64,000 bases of DNA, taken from NCBI RefSeq assembly GCF_025698545.1, contig NC_068575.1, positions 62,257,980 through 62,321,979 on the forward strand, written 5' to 3'. The stretch is from Gossypium raimondii. Lineage: Eukaryota > Streptophyta > Magnoliopsida > Malvales > Malvaceae. The notes under the pieces were generated by a model. It saw nothing but the letters and a program-made list of their open reading frames with translations. It ran no database searches and was not told where the DNA came from. Each line of letters opens with the position of its first letter. Positions within the stretch are counted from its first letter, which is position 1. Positions 40,421-51,776 of this stretch are shown here, piece after piece. The translations under genes were made by a program, and so were the position numbers.

Positions 40421-43169
40421 TGTAACACCCCTTACCCGTATTCCTTACCGGAACAGAGTATGAGGTATTACTAAATTTTTAAAAAATTTCGACAGCATTC
40501 CTACTTATTTTTGCTTAAACCTCCTGCAAATTTAGAACACATTCCAATATACCAACCAATTTTATTTGTATAAACACACATATAGTTTAACTATTAATAA
40601 ACACTACATTTAAAAGGGAATCATAACATATATTTACATGATGATCCCACATTACATAAATTGTCTATACATGCCATAAAATTTCGGAACACTAGTAGTA
40701 AAATACCCCAAATGTGAAGGATAGTGTAGATGATTGTCTGACTTCGTTCCAATTTCCGAGTTGTTGGAAGTCACTATAACCAAGAGAAAAATAAAATCGA
40801 GTAAGCATATAGCTTAGTAAGTAAACACATGATAAATAAGTAATTACTCCCATAACTACACCAAAATATAAACTTATTCATGAATAACTTTATTGTTTAG
40901 GCAATTTCCAGCAAGCTGTTTTTCTGCGTCATAGTCGCTAATTTATTTTTATCTGGAGCTACAGGGCTCCAAATTGAGTTCCGTAAATTTTCCCTGAAAC
41001 TAGACTCATATACCATTTCACCATAAAAATTTCAGAATTTTTCACCCAGCCAATTAGTACAGTTTATTCATTAAACCTTCCCCTGTTTCACTGCCCAACG
41101 GTTCTGACCCTTACTCACTAAAATTCACTTAACTCTCTGTACAAAATTTTAAAATGGTTTCGCTTGTTTCTAATAAAATAGACTCAATAAGGATTCCAGG
41201 GATATAAATTTCATGCCATAATTATTTTTTTCAATTTTGGTAATTTTCCAAAGTTAGAACAGGGATCTCGAAATCAATCCAGCCCTGTTTCAGTAAAATT
41301 CAGATATCTCCAAAATACAACTCCTTTGCTTATTCTATTTCTTTCATATGAGAATAGATACATTCAACTTCAATTTCATATATTATTCAGCTTCTCATTC
41401 ATTTTCCACCATTTATGGTGATTTTTCAAAGTTACCCAATTGCTGTTGTTCAACACAGTTTATAATTAAATCGTTCCTTTTATGCTTTTTGATATTTTCT
41501 CCCATCTCATACATGGGTCGATTTAGTATTCAACTCAATATTTACCCCATAAAATTTTCCACCATATGGCAATATTCATCTTCCACACTTTTCGTTGAAC
41601 ACTGAATGTTAGCCGTTATTGGTGGATCCCGACTTAGCACCACCAATCGAATCGGGAATCAAGACTTAGCAACCCCTGGGAATCAAAGACATAGCAACCC
41701 CTTTTATTTCAAAGATATGGTGGATATCGCACTTAGCACCACCAATGAATCGGGAATCAGCACTTAGCAACCCCTCGGGGGAATCAGCACATAGCAACCC
41801 CCTTTCATTTTAAAGATATGGTGGATATCGACTTAGCACCACCAATGAAATCGGGAATCAAGACTTAGCAACCCCTGGGAATCAAGACATAGCAACCCCT
41901 TTCACATTTCAAAGATATGGTGGATCACGCACATAGCACCACCCATAAATCGGGAATCAGCACACAGCAACCCTTTTATATACAACATACTCCGCTTATT
42001 CCGAGTGTTCAACCCATAACCCATATATTGCAACCCTTTATCACCTTTCCGATTTAACAACATTTTTAGGATATTGCCAAAATTTATTTTAATTCCAAAT
42101 AAATCTCAACATATATCAAATAATATCAAAATAATACATTAAGTCACGTGTTTACTTACCTCGTGCAAAATATCGTAATTTTGCACTTTACTCCACTATC
42201 TTTTCTTTTCCCGCTTGATATACTCTTCACGTCTTTCTTGATCTATAATAGCAAATTTAACTCGTTTATTATTCACATTTATTAAAATAATCCACCACCC
42301 AACTTTTGAAAATTACAATTTTTCCCCAAACTTTTGCATAATTACACTTTTGTCCCCAAGCTCGAAATTAAACTTCATCACTTATTCTTAAGTTTTATAA
42401 CATGCTGAACATTTTTCCCTTCTATGGCAACATCAAATTCCCACTCCAACACATACTTTTGAATATTAATTATTTTTACCGATTATGTCTATTTACCCGT
42501 TTTCGCTTAAAATTGCTTAGCAAAAGTTGTTTAACATAATCTCTAGCTTCATATTCCACCATAAAACAGCAAAATAAACACATTTCACCTATGGATATTT
42601 TTCCAAATATGAACCCTAACACGAATTAATGGTAGAATAAGCTAAACCAAGTTACGGACTCCAAAATACGAAGAATATTAAAACGGGCTTAGAATCACTT
42701 ACTATGGAGCTTGAAAGCTTAAAAACCCTAAATATGGCTTCCCCCTTGCTGATTTCGTTCACCATGAAGAAGATGAGCATATTTTGCCATCTTTTTCCCA
42801 TTTAATTCTATTTAATAACCAAATGACTAAAATGCCCCCATTTAAAAAAAAATCTATTTCACCCATTTCTTATGTCTATTTTTGTCCATCAACTAACTAA
42901 TGGTCTAATTACCACATAAATACCTCCAATTTAAAATTTCATAACAATTAGACACCCCTAAGATGTAGAACTCAACTTTTGCACTATTTACAATTTAGTC
43001 CTTTTGACTAAATTGAGTGCCCAAACGTCGAAATTTTCGAACGAAATTTTTACGAAAATTTTCCGTGAAATTTTAGACCATAAAAATATAATAATAACCA
43101 TATTTTCCCTCGTCGGATTTGTGGTCCCGAAACCACTATTCCGACTAGGCCCAGAATTGGGCTGTTACA
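40421..43169 (-). mobile_element. Solo LTR, gypsy type, minus orientation (fossil)
   Basis: 2749 bases with TGTAACACCC at one end and GCTGTTACA at the other, flanked by the 5-bp duplication TTTAC (40416-40420, 43170-43174). Read on the minus strand it starts TGTAACAGCCCAATTCTGGG, a common cotton gypsy LTR start. It shares phrases with the LTRs of the 13-23 kb element in inverted sense, for example around 'ccaattagtacagtttatt' near 41043, so the families are related. No internal coding part, hence a solo LTR. Confidence 0.88.
41621..41975 (-). repeat. Tandem repeat inside the solo LTR
   Basis: About three and a third units of roughly 108 bp, each with 'ggtggat', 'cttagcaccacc', 'atcgggaatca' and 'tagcaacccc'. 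Comparable tandem blocks sit in the LTRs at 14.5 and 22.1 kb, although the unit differs. Confidence 0.85.
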
Positions 43170-43276
43170 TTTACGATAATTTTAATTATCTATTAAATCT
43201 TTATTTGAAACTTTGATTTTGTTTGTGCATGTATAACCATGTGCATACACCTAGTAATAACTAACAAGAAATGAAT

Positions 43277-43562
43277 CGATAAAAGCATAATGGAGGTCTC
43301 TATATTAAGAGTTGTATTGTATTTTATTCTTTCAACTCAAAAAATGAGCAAATTAGTCCCTATATATTAGATCAAATAGTAAATTAATTCTTGTGTTAAA
43401 AATTTCTTCCATTTCTACTGTTTAAAACTATGCCTTGTACAAATGGATGAAAATTTTAATTTGCTTTTGATTTAACATACAAAAATTAATTTACCTATTT
43501 TTTGAGTAGAGAAGACAAAATATAACCAAACTCTTAGTACATAGGTCGCTATTATTAACAGA
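43277..43562. mobile_element. MITE (GTAAAAGTACCATGGAGG-type family), degraded
   Basis: Left arm 'gataaaagcataatggagg', then 'ttgtattgtattttattc'; right arm 'gacaaaatataaccaaactcttagtacatagg'. The middle 'ttagatcaaatagtaaatta' and 'aatttacctattttttgagtagag' match other members at 44.0, 46.0 and 46.6 kb. Confidence 0.6.
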
Positions 43563-44030
43563 ATTTTATATTGTTTTCCTTTTAGCAGTATTTATTTATT
43601 TATTGGATGGTTAGAATCTTCATTCATTAAGGTCCATCCAAATAGTTTAATATCTCTATTAGTAAGTTTCCAATAAAATTATATTAAGTTTCCCAGTTGC
43701 TTATTAAAGTCCAAATCTGATCTGTGCCATGAATAATTGCACTCATGACGTGAGTAGAATACCCATTAAATTAGTGAAATGAGATTGTCACATTTCAAAC
43801 CCTTATTAATTAAAACCATAAACAGAGGCGATTATGGAAATTTGCTATTTAGACCTTCTAAATCTTTTAAAATTTTAACCCTTAAAATTATAAAGATTTA
43901 ATTTAATACTTTAAAATTATAAAATATAGACTATAAAAATTAAAATTTCATTCGCCCCTAAAAATTATTCGACTTCGCCTCGATCATAAACATGATTACA
44001 AAAATATAATACCATAAATATGGGTAAAAA
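43563..44030. other. Intergenic region
   Basis: AT-rich spacer between two MITEs; no coding or structural signal seen. Confidence 0.5.
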
Positions 44031-44307
44031 ATCATAAAAGTCCTTTATTAGGAGTTATATTATACTTTGCCCTTTTTCTAAAAAATATGTAAATCAGTTT
44101 TATACATTAGATCAAAAAGTAAACTGGTCATTTTCATTAAAATTTCATTCATTTTACAGTTAAAAGTTGACATAGCTACCAATAGAAATTGATGAAATTT
44201 TTAATTTATTTTTGATCCAACGATAAAAATTAATTTACATTTTAAAAAAAAAATAAAACAAAATATAATTCAACTCTTAATACATACACTATAATACTTT
44301 TATCCAA
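44031..44307. mobile_element. MITE, same family
   Basis: Left 'gggtaaaaaatcataaaagtc' pairs with right 'actataatacttttatcc'. The arms continue through 'gagttatattatactttgcc' and 'caaaatataattcaactc'. About 280 bp, no coding capacity. Confidence 0.68.
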
Positions 44308-44990
44308 AATTTTCACATTTGAAACCCTCATACATGGCAGTTGTTAAACCTTCCCTTTCCACATTAATTGGCTTGCAACTTCGAAACCCTTACCAATCCT
44401 TGAGAAAATATTTTATTAATTAAATTTTAACAATCACTTAATCGGTAATAATTTTTGTATATTCAACTATGACAAATTACAAAATAACCCTCTTTCTTTT
44501 TTACAAAGTGTTTAATATTTATATATTAATTTCTTTAATCTAACCTATAGTAATTAATTTAACTGTTCTTTAAAAAAACAAAATAAAATAAAATCTAACT
44601 CTTAATACATGAGCCTCATGATATTTTTATATCAAATTTAAATTATTAATATATGTGAAATAGATATCATCTTTATATACAATTATTGAAAGTAATTTGT
44701 ATTCCATACTAATATTATCAATTCATTAAAAAAATAACACAAAATCAACGAATAGCTGGATCTTATCCAGGATGGAAAGATGAGAGGCAGGCTAAATTGC
44801 TAAAATACATGTGGGATCATATTCTCATTTCTCAGTGTAAAAGCTGAATTCCAGTAAAGGGATTTATAGTTCATGTAGTTTCAATTCAACGGCTTTGTTT
44901 AAAGTTGATAAAACCCATCAAATTAAACCTTGCAGTTTCTTTGATTTGGAGATTTCTATGGTTTTTCTCTGATCTTTTTTTAGCTTAAAG
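44308..44990. other. Upstream region of LSI2-C
   Basis: Contains a partial right arm of the same MITE family ending near 44630 ('aaaatctaactcttaatacatgagcctcatgatatttttat'-like, degraded). The last 250 bases are the likely promoter and leader of LSI2-C. No gene seen. Confidence 0.5.
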
Positions 44991-47453
44991 ATGGCTATGG
45001 CAGCTTATGTGAAACTGATTCTAGGTTCAGTTGCCTTTTCAATCTTCTGGGTATTAGCAGTTTTCCCCACTGTTCCATTATTACCTATTGGAAGAGCTGC
45101 CGGGTCTTTATTAGGAGGTATTTTAATGGTCATTTTTCAAATCTTAACCGTCGATCAAGCATATCAAGCCATTGATCTTTCAATCCTTGTTCTTCTCTTT
45201 GGAACAATGGTGGTAAGTGGATACCTCGAAAGAGCCGATGCGTTTAAGTATTTGGGTAAGTTATTAACATGGAAAAGCAAAGGTGCAAAGGATTTGATTT
45301 GTAGGATCTGTTTAATTTCAGCTATTTCAAGTGCTTTGTTCACTAATGATACATCTTGTATGGTATTAACTGAGTTTGTATTGAAAATTGCAAGGCAAAA
45401 TAATCTCCCACCACAGCCATTTTTGCTTGCACTTGCTTCAAGTGCTAATATTGGATCCACTGCAACACCTATTGGTAACCCTCAAAATTTAGTGATAGCT
45501 ACTCAAAGTGGGGTTTCTTTTGGTGAATTCTTAATTGGGATTCTCCCTGCTACTGTGTTGGGACTTGTATGTAATGCTTTGTTGCTCATTTTCATGTATG
45601 GTGACTTGTTATCTGTTAAGAAAGGTCAACAAGATTCAACTGTAGCATTTAATGGTGATGGTGTTGATCACCAATTTTCACCAGCTACAATGTCACATGT
45701 GGAAACCACAAATGTGGACTCAGTTCATCATCATGAAAGTCTTAGAAACCGAGTTAACTCGAAGCAAGCAATGGGCGCGGCCGAGGTTCCTTGGTCTTTA
45801 AATGGTGCTTATTGGGACCATAGGAACCAAAAACTATGGAAATCATGTGTTTATATTGTTGTTGTTGGAATGTTGGTGTCTTTGCTTATGGGCTTTAATA
45901 TGTCAGGGACTGCCATTACTGCAGCCCTTGCTTTAATGATTCTTGATTTCAAAGATGCTGTCCCATGCTTGGAGAAGGTAAAGAAAACAACAGTATTGAG
46001 GTAAAAGTACCATGAAGGTCCTGTACTAGAAGTTAAATTGTATTTTAACTCATTTACTTGCAAATCTTTGTATATTAGATAAAAATGTAAACTAATCTTT
46101 CCTGTTATTCATTTCTACTATTTCTTGCTAAAAATTCCATCAATTTCTACTCTTAAAAACTGTTAATATGTAGAAACTAATTTGCCCATTTTTAAGTAGA
46201 GGGGGCAAAATACAATCTAACTCTTGATACAATAACCTCCATGGTACTTTTACTCAATATTGACACTTATTATTGTTCTTTGTGTTAATTGCTTGTTTGG
46301 GGTTTTAATTTCTTCGTTTTTTGTAAACAGGTATCCTACTCTCTTCTAATATTCTTCTGTGGGATGTTTGTGACAGTCCAAGGGTTTAATAAAACTGGAA
46401 TCCCTAGTGCTTTATGGGAATTAATGGAACCTTATGCAAAGATTGATGAAATCAGTGGAATAGCAGTTCTTGCACTTGTTATTCTTGTACTGTCAAATTT
46501 GGTCTCAAATGTGCCTACTGGTATGTTGATTTTTTCTCTTTTATGTGCTCGGCCTTCTTTTAGGTAAAAGTATTATAGAGGCTTTTGTACTAGGAATTTA
46601 TTGCATTTTGGCCCCTCTACTTAAAAAATGGGAGAAATTATTCCTTATCTATTAGACCAAAAAGCAAATTTGTCATTTCTATTACAATTTTTATCTATTT
46701 GTATTATTAAAAACCAGTATGCTTAACGAAATAACTAGACAGTGAAACATGACATGCCACGCTGACACAATGATCAGTTTTTAATAGTAGAAATGAATGA
46801 AATTTTTAACAGAAAAACCAATTTTCTCTTTGATCTAATAATATACATGGACTAATTTGCCTATTTTTTTAGTAGAGGGAACAAACATGATTCTTTTACC
46901 CCTTATTTAATGTGAGTTTTTGAGCATTAGAAATGTATCATATTTGGAACATATGGGAACTCTTTACTCATTAGCCTTTCAAGGATTTGTCTTTTGGTTC
47001 AAACCAAGGATCACTAACTCAAGCTACCTAGTCCAATCGGTGCTTGTGTTGTCAGTCATCGGCTCGAACTAAGAAAGGCATACTTGCGGGTGACAAACCC
47101 TTCAAGGAGCTCAAAGAAAACAATATGATGTGATGAACTTTTTGTTTGTTTCGAATCATTATTTGAAGCATGTTTCTCCTGTGTCAGTTCTGTTGCTTGG
47201 GGCAAGAATGGCGGCATCTGCAGCATTGATATCAACAGCCTACGAGAAGAAAGCATGGCTGATTTTGGCTTGGGTGAGCACAGTGGCTGGGAACCTGTCG
47301 TTGTTGGGATCGGCAGCCAACTTGATAGTGTGTGAACAAGCTAGCCGTGTTCCGGATCTGGGTTACACTCTAACCTTTTGGAACCATCTCAAATTTGGAG
47401 TCCCCTCCACCCTTTTAGTCACTGCCATTGGCTTGTTGCTCTTAAAATCATAG
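44991..47453 (+). CDS. LSI2-like anion/silicon efflux transporter, copy C, intact and diverged
   Basis: Exons 44991-45977, 46331-46520 and 47188-47453, GT-AG, encode 480 residues. The exon boundaries fall at the same codons as in copy B (after CLEK and within VPT-V). It keeps the family core: hydrophobic start '[19 protein letters not shown]', FTND, GNPQN, and the C-terminal '[17 protein letters not shown]'. It differs from copies A and B at many positions and its cytosolic central loop is about 30 residues shorter, so it is an older paralogue, not part of the recent tandem duplication. Each of its two introns holds a MITE of the same family. Its 3' end faces the 3' end of CDC20-C, about 470 bp away. 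Substrate unknown. Confidence 0.92.
45991..46262. mobile_element. MITE in LSI2-C intron 1, foldback type
   Basis: Arms beginning CAGTATTGAGGTAAAAGTAC (45991) and ending, inverted, CTCAATATTG (46262) pair over about 60 bases, including GTAAAAGTACCATGRAGG. The element starts only 13 bases after the 5' splice site and fills most of the 353-bp intron. Confidence 0.82.
46562..46902. mobile_element. MITE in LSI2-C intron 2
   Basis: Left arm 'ggtaaaagtattatagagg', right arm 'catgattcttttacc', with the family's interior phrases 'ttagaccaaaaagcaaatt' and 'gactaatttgcctattttttt'. The right arm is more diverged than the left. Confidence 0.7.
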
Positions 47454-47926
47454 TACACAGCATTTAAAATTTGATCATTGAATTTGTTAAATATCACCTT
47501 ACTAGGAGTGTTGTATGTATCAATTGAACTAAGTCCAAGTTTGGATATTAATATTCTTTATTTATATATATTTGTCATTGATATTCATGTCAAATGAACC
47601 TATCTCAATTTCATAAGAGTTACAATTGACAACATAATAGCTTGAAGAAACAATTGATCAATTGATGTCCAAAACCCCTAAAAAAATGTACAAAATCCAT
47701 TGTTGCCTTCCATAGTGGCGATTGCTCCAGATGAAGTAAATCTCCATCATCTGCTCAAAATAAAGACATATATTACTTGGACTCGGGTGTAAGTTGGAGA
47801 AGTGAAAAGTTAGAGCAACTGATTACCTTTTGGATAACTTGAAGCTGGTTTAGAAGGAACTACAACTGGACCATCTATGGTAGAGTTAGGGACTACAGGG
47901 ACAGCATCAGGCACCATCTCCTAGTA
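47454..47926. other. Convergent 3' spacer between LSI2-C and CDC20-C
   Basis: Holds both 3' UTRs. No coding signal or repeat recognised. Confidence 0.6.
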
Positions 47927-49618
47927 TCACCGGATACGGTTCAAATGAGAGAATGGCTCACGGTTCACTTTCGGAGCAGTTTTAGCCACTTCTGGGACCC
48001 CAAAAACATTCCAGAATCTTAGTGTCTCATCCCCTGCAGCTGATGCCACGGTGCACCCATCAGGGCTTTGAGCCATGTAAAGTACTCTAGACGTGTGGCC
48101 AGTTAGCTCTGCCATCTTCACCATCGATGGATATTTCCAAAGAGTTAATTGGTTCTGAGTAAATCCATGAGAACTCAATAGCTCCCTCTCATTCTTGCTC
48201 CACAGCAATGAGCAAACCTGAGAGCCGGTGTCAACTGAATTCAAGCATGCACCAGTGTGTGTGTTCCAAAACTTGATGGTTCGATCTCCGCCACCTCCAC
48301 CTGTGGCCAGCAAATTGCTCTGGAAAGGGCACCAGGTAAGGGCTTTGACAGCTGAGGTATGCTCCTCCAACCTGTGTAGCCATTGAGTTGGTGAATTTGA
48401 AGATGCCATGGACCTATCCCATATGTGAACAACATTATCATTGCCTCCACTGGCTAGTTGTTGCCCGGAAGCCGACCATTTCAGCCCACAAACCTCTTGC
48501 TGATGTCCTCTGTAAGTTTCGACAACATGGGATCTAATTCTCACATCGTTGTTAACAATCTGACCATCCATTCCTCCTGTCGTGAGGATGTGATTGTTCC
48601 ATGCCATTGAACCCACTCTTGATCTATGACATTCTCTCAGAGTACGCAGCTGCAGCAACAAACAGAAAGATTAGTATCAGAGTAAACGTTGGAAGAACAA
48701 AACGGACAGGCTGCAAATAAGTCTACAAAACCTGTCGGTTGGAAGCTGAATCCCATAGTTGTACTTCAGAATTGTTTAAGCCGATGGCAATATGCCGACC
48801 ATCAGGAGCCCAACTCACACTTGTTACTGGTCCATTTTCATCATCAACAGTGACAAGTTCTGAAGTAGAACTATCTGAAGCATCCCACAGATACACAGTG
48901 TTTCCGAGTGCTATAGCTAGTACATTGCTGCTGCCCCAATCCAATAAGTTCAGGTAAAAATCGTCAACGAGATCAGGAGCGTCCAATGTTCTCTCAGAGC
49001 TCTGAAGAATTGAAAATCGCATCATATTAGAGTCGGTTGAACCAGAATTTCTGAACTAACCAAAATATCCATATAGTGCTCTACTTACCTGGGGAATGTG
49101 TCTTCTCGGCTTTGCGGATTTGGTCGGATGAACTGAAGTGGTTGAGTGCTCGGAAGGGAAGAGTTCGACAGGTGCCGGTGGCTTGTTCTTGAAAGCCAAG
49201 ATTCGGGTACGGTTCATGTTCAAAGTCTCAGCCAGCTGCTTCCTGTAGGCCTCCCTGGCAGGTGAACAGACTGTTTGGTTCTCTTTTATCTTCCTTCCAT
49301 CGGTCAGCATGTAATGTGCATAATCAAAGTCCATTGCTGAACGGTTTGGTATGAATCTATCCATCTAAACAATAACAATAAAAGCACATTCAATTTCAAT
49401 GTCTTTACAAACTCTAATTTATCAATTAATTCAAAGCTGTTCTTTTGTGATGAATCAAAAACAAAGAAACTCCAGATTTGCAATCATTAAAATTTAATAA
49501 AATAAGAAGAAATATTTACATTTTCTTTAGAATTCTTTCTGAAGAGAAGCTGTTCTTGAAGTGGGCATCTAGATTGACCCTTCAAGTTTGAAAAAGAATT
49601 CAAAGATCCTGCATCCAT
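47927..49618 (-). CDS. CDC20: CDC20 (FIZZY) APC/C activator, copy C, intact
   Basis: Complement of exons 49520-49618, 49089-49364, 48732-49001 and 47927-48649; 455 residues, same exon phases as copy A. Role as for CDC20-A: it activates the anaphase-promoting complex in mitosis. KEN (31-33), C-box DRFIPNR (35-41), RILAF (87-91), all WD40 blades and the NRIR tail are present. Shared small variants with copy D ('VSWAPDG', 'SASNRQ', 'MLTDGRK') against A ('VNWAPDG', 'STANRQ', 'MLTEGRK') make C and D sisters. Its own differences include 'LRECHRSR' and 'KALTWCP'. Tail-to-tail with LSI2-C. Confidence 0.94.
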
Positions 49619-49908
49619 AATATCAAAGTATCCAAATATATATATAATAAAAGAGAAAGAAACAGAAAGCAATAAAACTATTTAAGATCCTGCAAAAAAT
49701 AGTTAAGCAAAATCCAATATATATAATAATAACCCAGAACCTGCAAAATTCAATCTCAAAATTTCAAAGAAAAAACAATAAACAAAATCAAAATCAAATG
49801 GAAAATGTTATAGACAGAGAAAAAAAAAGATTAAAGAGATGCGATGCGAGAGGAGATGGAGACGTTGGGGCGAGAATTAATTGAAGATTAATGGAGGAAT
49901 CGATGGAG

Positions 49909-50042
49909 TTTATATAGTGAACGCCGATAATAAGCAGAGGTCTTTGTATTTCGAGTACTTTTCTAATCTAGGTTTTCTTATGGAAGGCGCAACGGCTATT
50001 TCTTGAAATATTTAGGGTTTATTTTGGAAGGGAAACGGCTAT
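49909..50042 (-). promoter_or_regulatory. CDC20-C promoter: TATA box and two MSA-like motifs
   Basis: TATATAAA on the minus strand at 49909-49916. Two AACGG-core motifs upstream: CGCAACGGCTA (49988-49998) and GAAACGGCTAT (50032-50042). Same arrangement as before CDC20-A and D. Confidence 0.7.
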
Positions 50043-50761
50043 TTTTTATCTTTTAAACAGGTATTTTTTTTTCTCAAATATAGTTTTTTTAAAATTTTGT
50101 TATTTTTTAAAATATTATGTTTTTTTCCTGGAATTTAGACCTCGACATCTTTAGAATATAATGAGTTGACACTATGTTAACTTCGATATCGACTAATGTT
50201 GATATTGGTCTTTTTTTTTCAAAAATTCTTATAGAAATTTTGTACTTGCACTGATACAAATTTAACTTGGATAGATTAGCCTTGACATCTTTGGGGCCGA
50301 AGCTAAAAATGAAAGTTTATAGGAAAATCATTACTAGAAATACAAATAAGATAACTCGTCTAAAATATAAGTGATAGGAGTTTACGAAAGGATGTGTTCA
50401 GTTTGTTGAAATCACATTAAATTATAATGTTATCGAGGTCATGGTATATAGACACTAATAAATTAACAATTTCTTAATCAATATATATGCAGAGGTTGAA
50501 GATGTTGACTATGGATACGAAATTTATGATTGTCTACTTATAGTAAGGCTTCCAAATTTATAATATCAAGTGTCTACTCATAGTAAGGCTTCCAAAGTGG
50601 AGATTTCCAAATTTTAATATTTTTCTATTCAAGAGTTGGTGATAACTAAAATGTAAGAGATGATGCCTTTAATTGAACTGAACCAATCTTATAGCCTACT
50701 ACACCAATGGTAATAGACATTTAAAGGTTAGAATGATGTAATATTGTAATTCAAAAGTCAC
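50043..50761. other. Spacer upstream of CDC20-C
   Basis: AT-rich. A short direct repeat 'tgtctactyatagtaaggcttccaaa' occurs at about 50531 and 50571. No gene seen. Confidence 0.45.
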
Positions 50762-50976
50762 TTTAGCATGGTTTCTAATAAACACTTTTGGGACAAAAAA
50801 TATTTTTAAGATAAAACCATTACTAAACAAGATACTTTTGAGTTTTTCAAAAATACTTTTGGGACAAAAAAAAGTTTTACAAAGACACTTTATGTTAACA
50901 AAAGCAAAAATTTTTAATTTTTACTTAAAAATGCTTTTTGACCCAAAAGCACTTTTGAGAAATAATGTTAAACTAA
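50762..50976. mobile_element. Small foldback MITE-like element
   Basis: Left 'tttagcatggtttctaataa' with 'cacttttgggac' and right 'ccaaaagcacttttgagaa' with 'taatgttaaact' are inverted, imperfectly paired arms around an A/T-rich centre. It resembles small MITEs common in dicots. Ends and target duplication are not certain. Confidence 0.5.
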
Positions 50977-51776
50977 GTCGAATCTCACTTTTCCAGACCC
51001 CAACATTTTGGCGATGACTTCAAAGAAATGGAAGGATTTGAAGCCAAAGTCGAAGTTGGTGTTAAAGTGGATAAAGCTCCGAAATTCCTACAGATCAAGC
51101 ACCATCTTTCATGCAAATTGAGGGCATAACTTTTGAAAATATGACCATCCATTCAATATACAATTGCAAACTCCGCCTGGGCCAAATATTTCCATTAAAA
51201 AGATGCTGTAGTTAGAGCCATCAAAGGGATTAAATCTACACGCCAACGTACGAGGTATCTTGAAACCTGCAAATGAAAAAATCTAGACAACATTTATGAA
51301 GAAGAAATAATGTTAGATAATTAAAAAATAAACGGTTTGTTGGAGATTGTGATCATTTAATAAGTTGTATAAATGGCGGTCCAAGAATTCGTCCATGATT
51401 CATCATCTATTCCAACCATTCAAAACCATGTATAAATTTACGGCAACATGCTTTCGGGGACTATACAGAGATAGCCATAAGATTTGCAGTACGGTGTGAA
51501 ATTTATGCGTGCTGAGATTATTGAAGGCTGCTGAAAATGTTATTTTTGAAATAAGATTTAGTAACTAAATTGATATTATTTTTAACATATTTAATCTCAA
51601 CTTCTAATATTTTCTTGGAATTAACCAATTCATTTTGTTAGCAGAATAAATTCAAGAGTAGGGAACAATTTCACTAAGAAGTTGAAAATATAATGTACAT
51701 ATAAACATGGGGATGAACAATTTTATCCCACAATCCCTAACTCTGCACACAAAACAAAGAACCCACCACCATGTTA
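50977..51776. other. Spacer between CDC20-D and CDC20-C
   Basis: A patch of more complex sequence at about 50990-51270 could be a gene or transposon remnant, but no frame gives a recognisable domain. The right end includes the 3' UTR of CDC20-D. Confidence 0.4.

Noticed and set aside
50990-51270. Possible gene between CDC20-C and CDC20-D
   Set aside because: Frames are short and no domain is recognisable on either strand.
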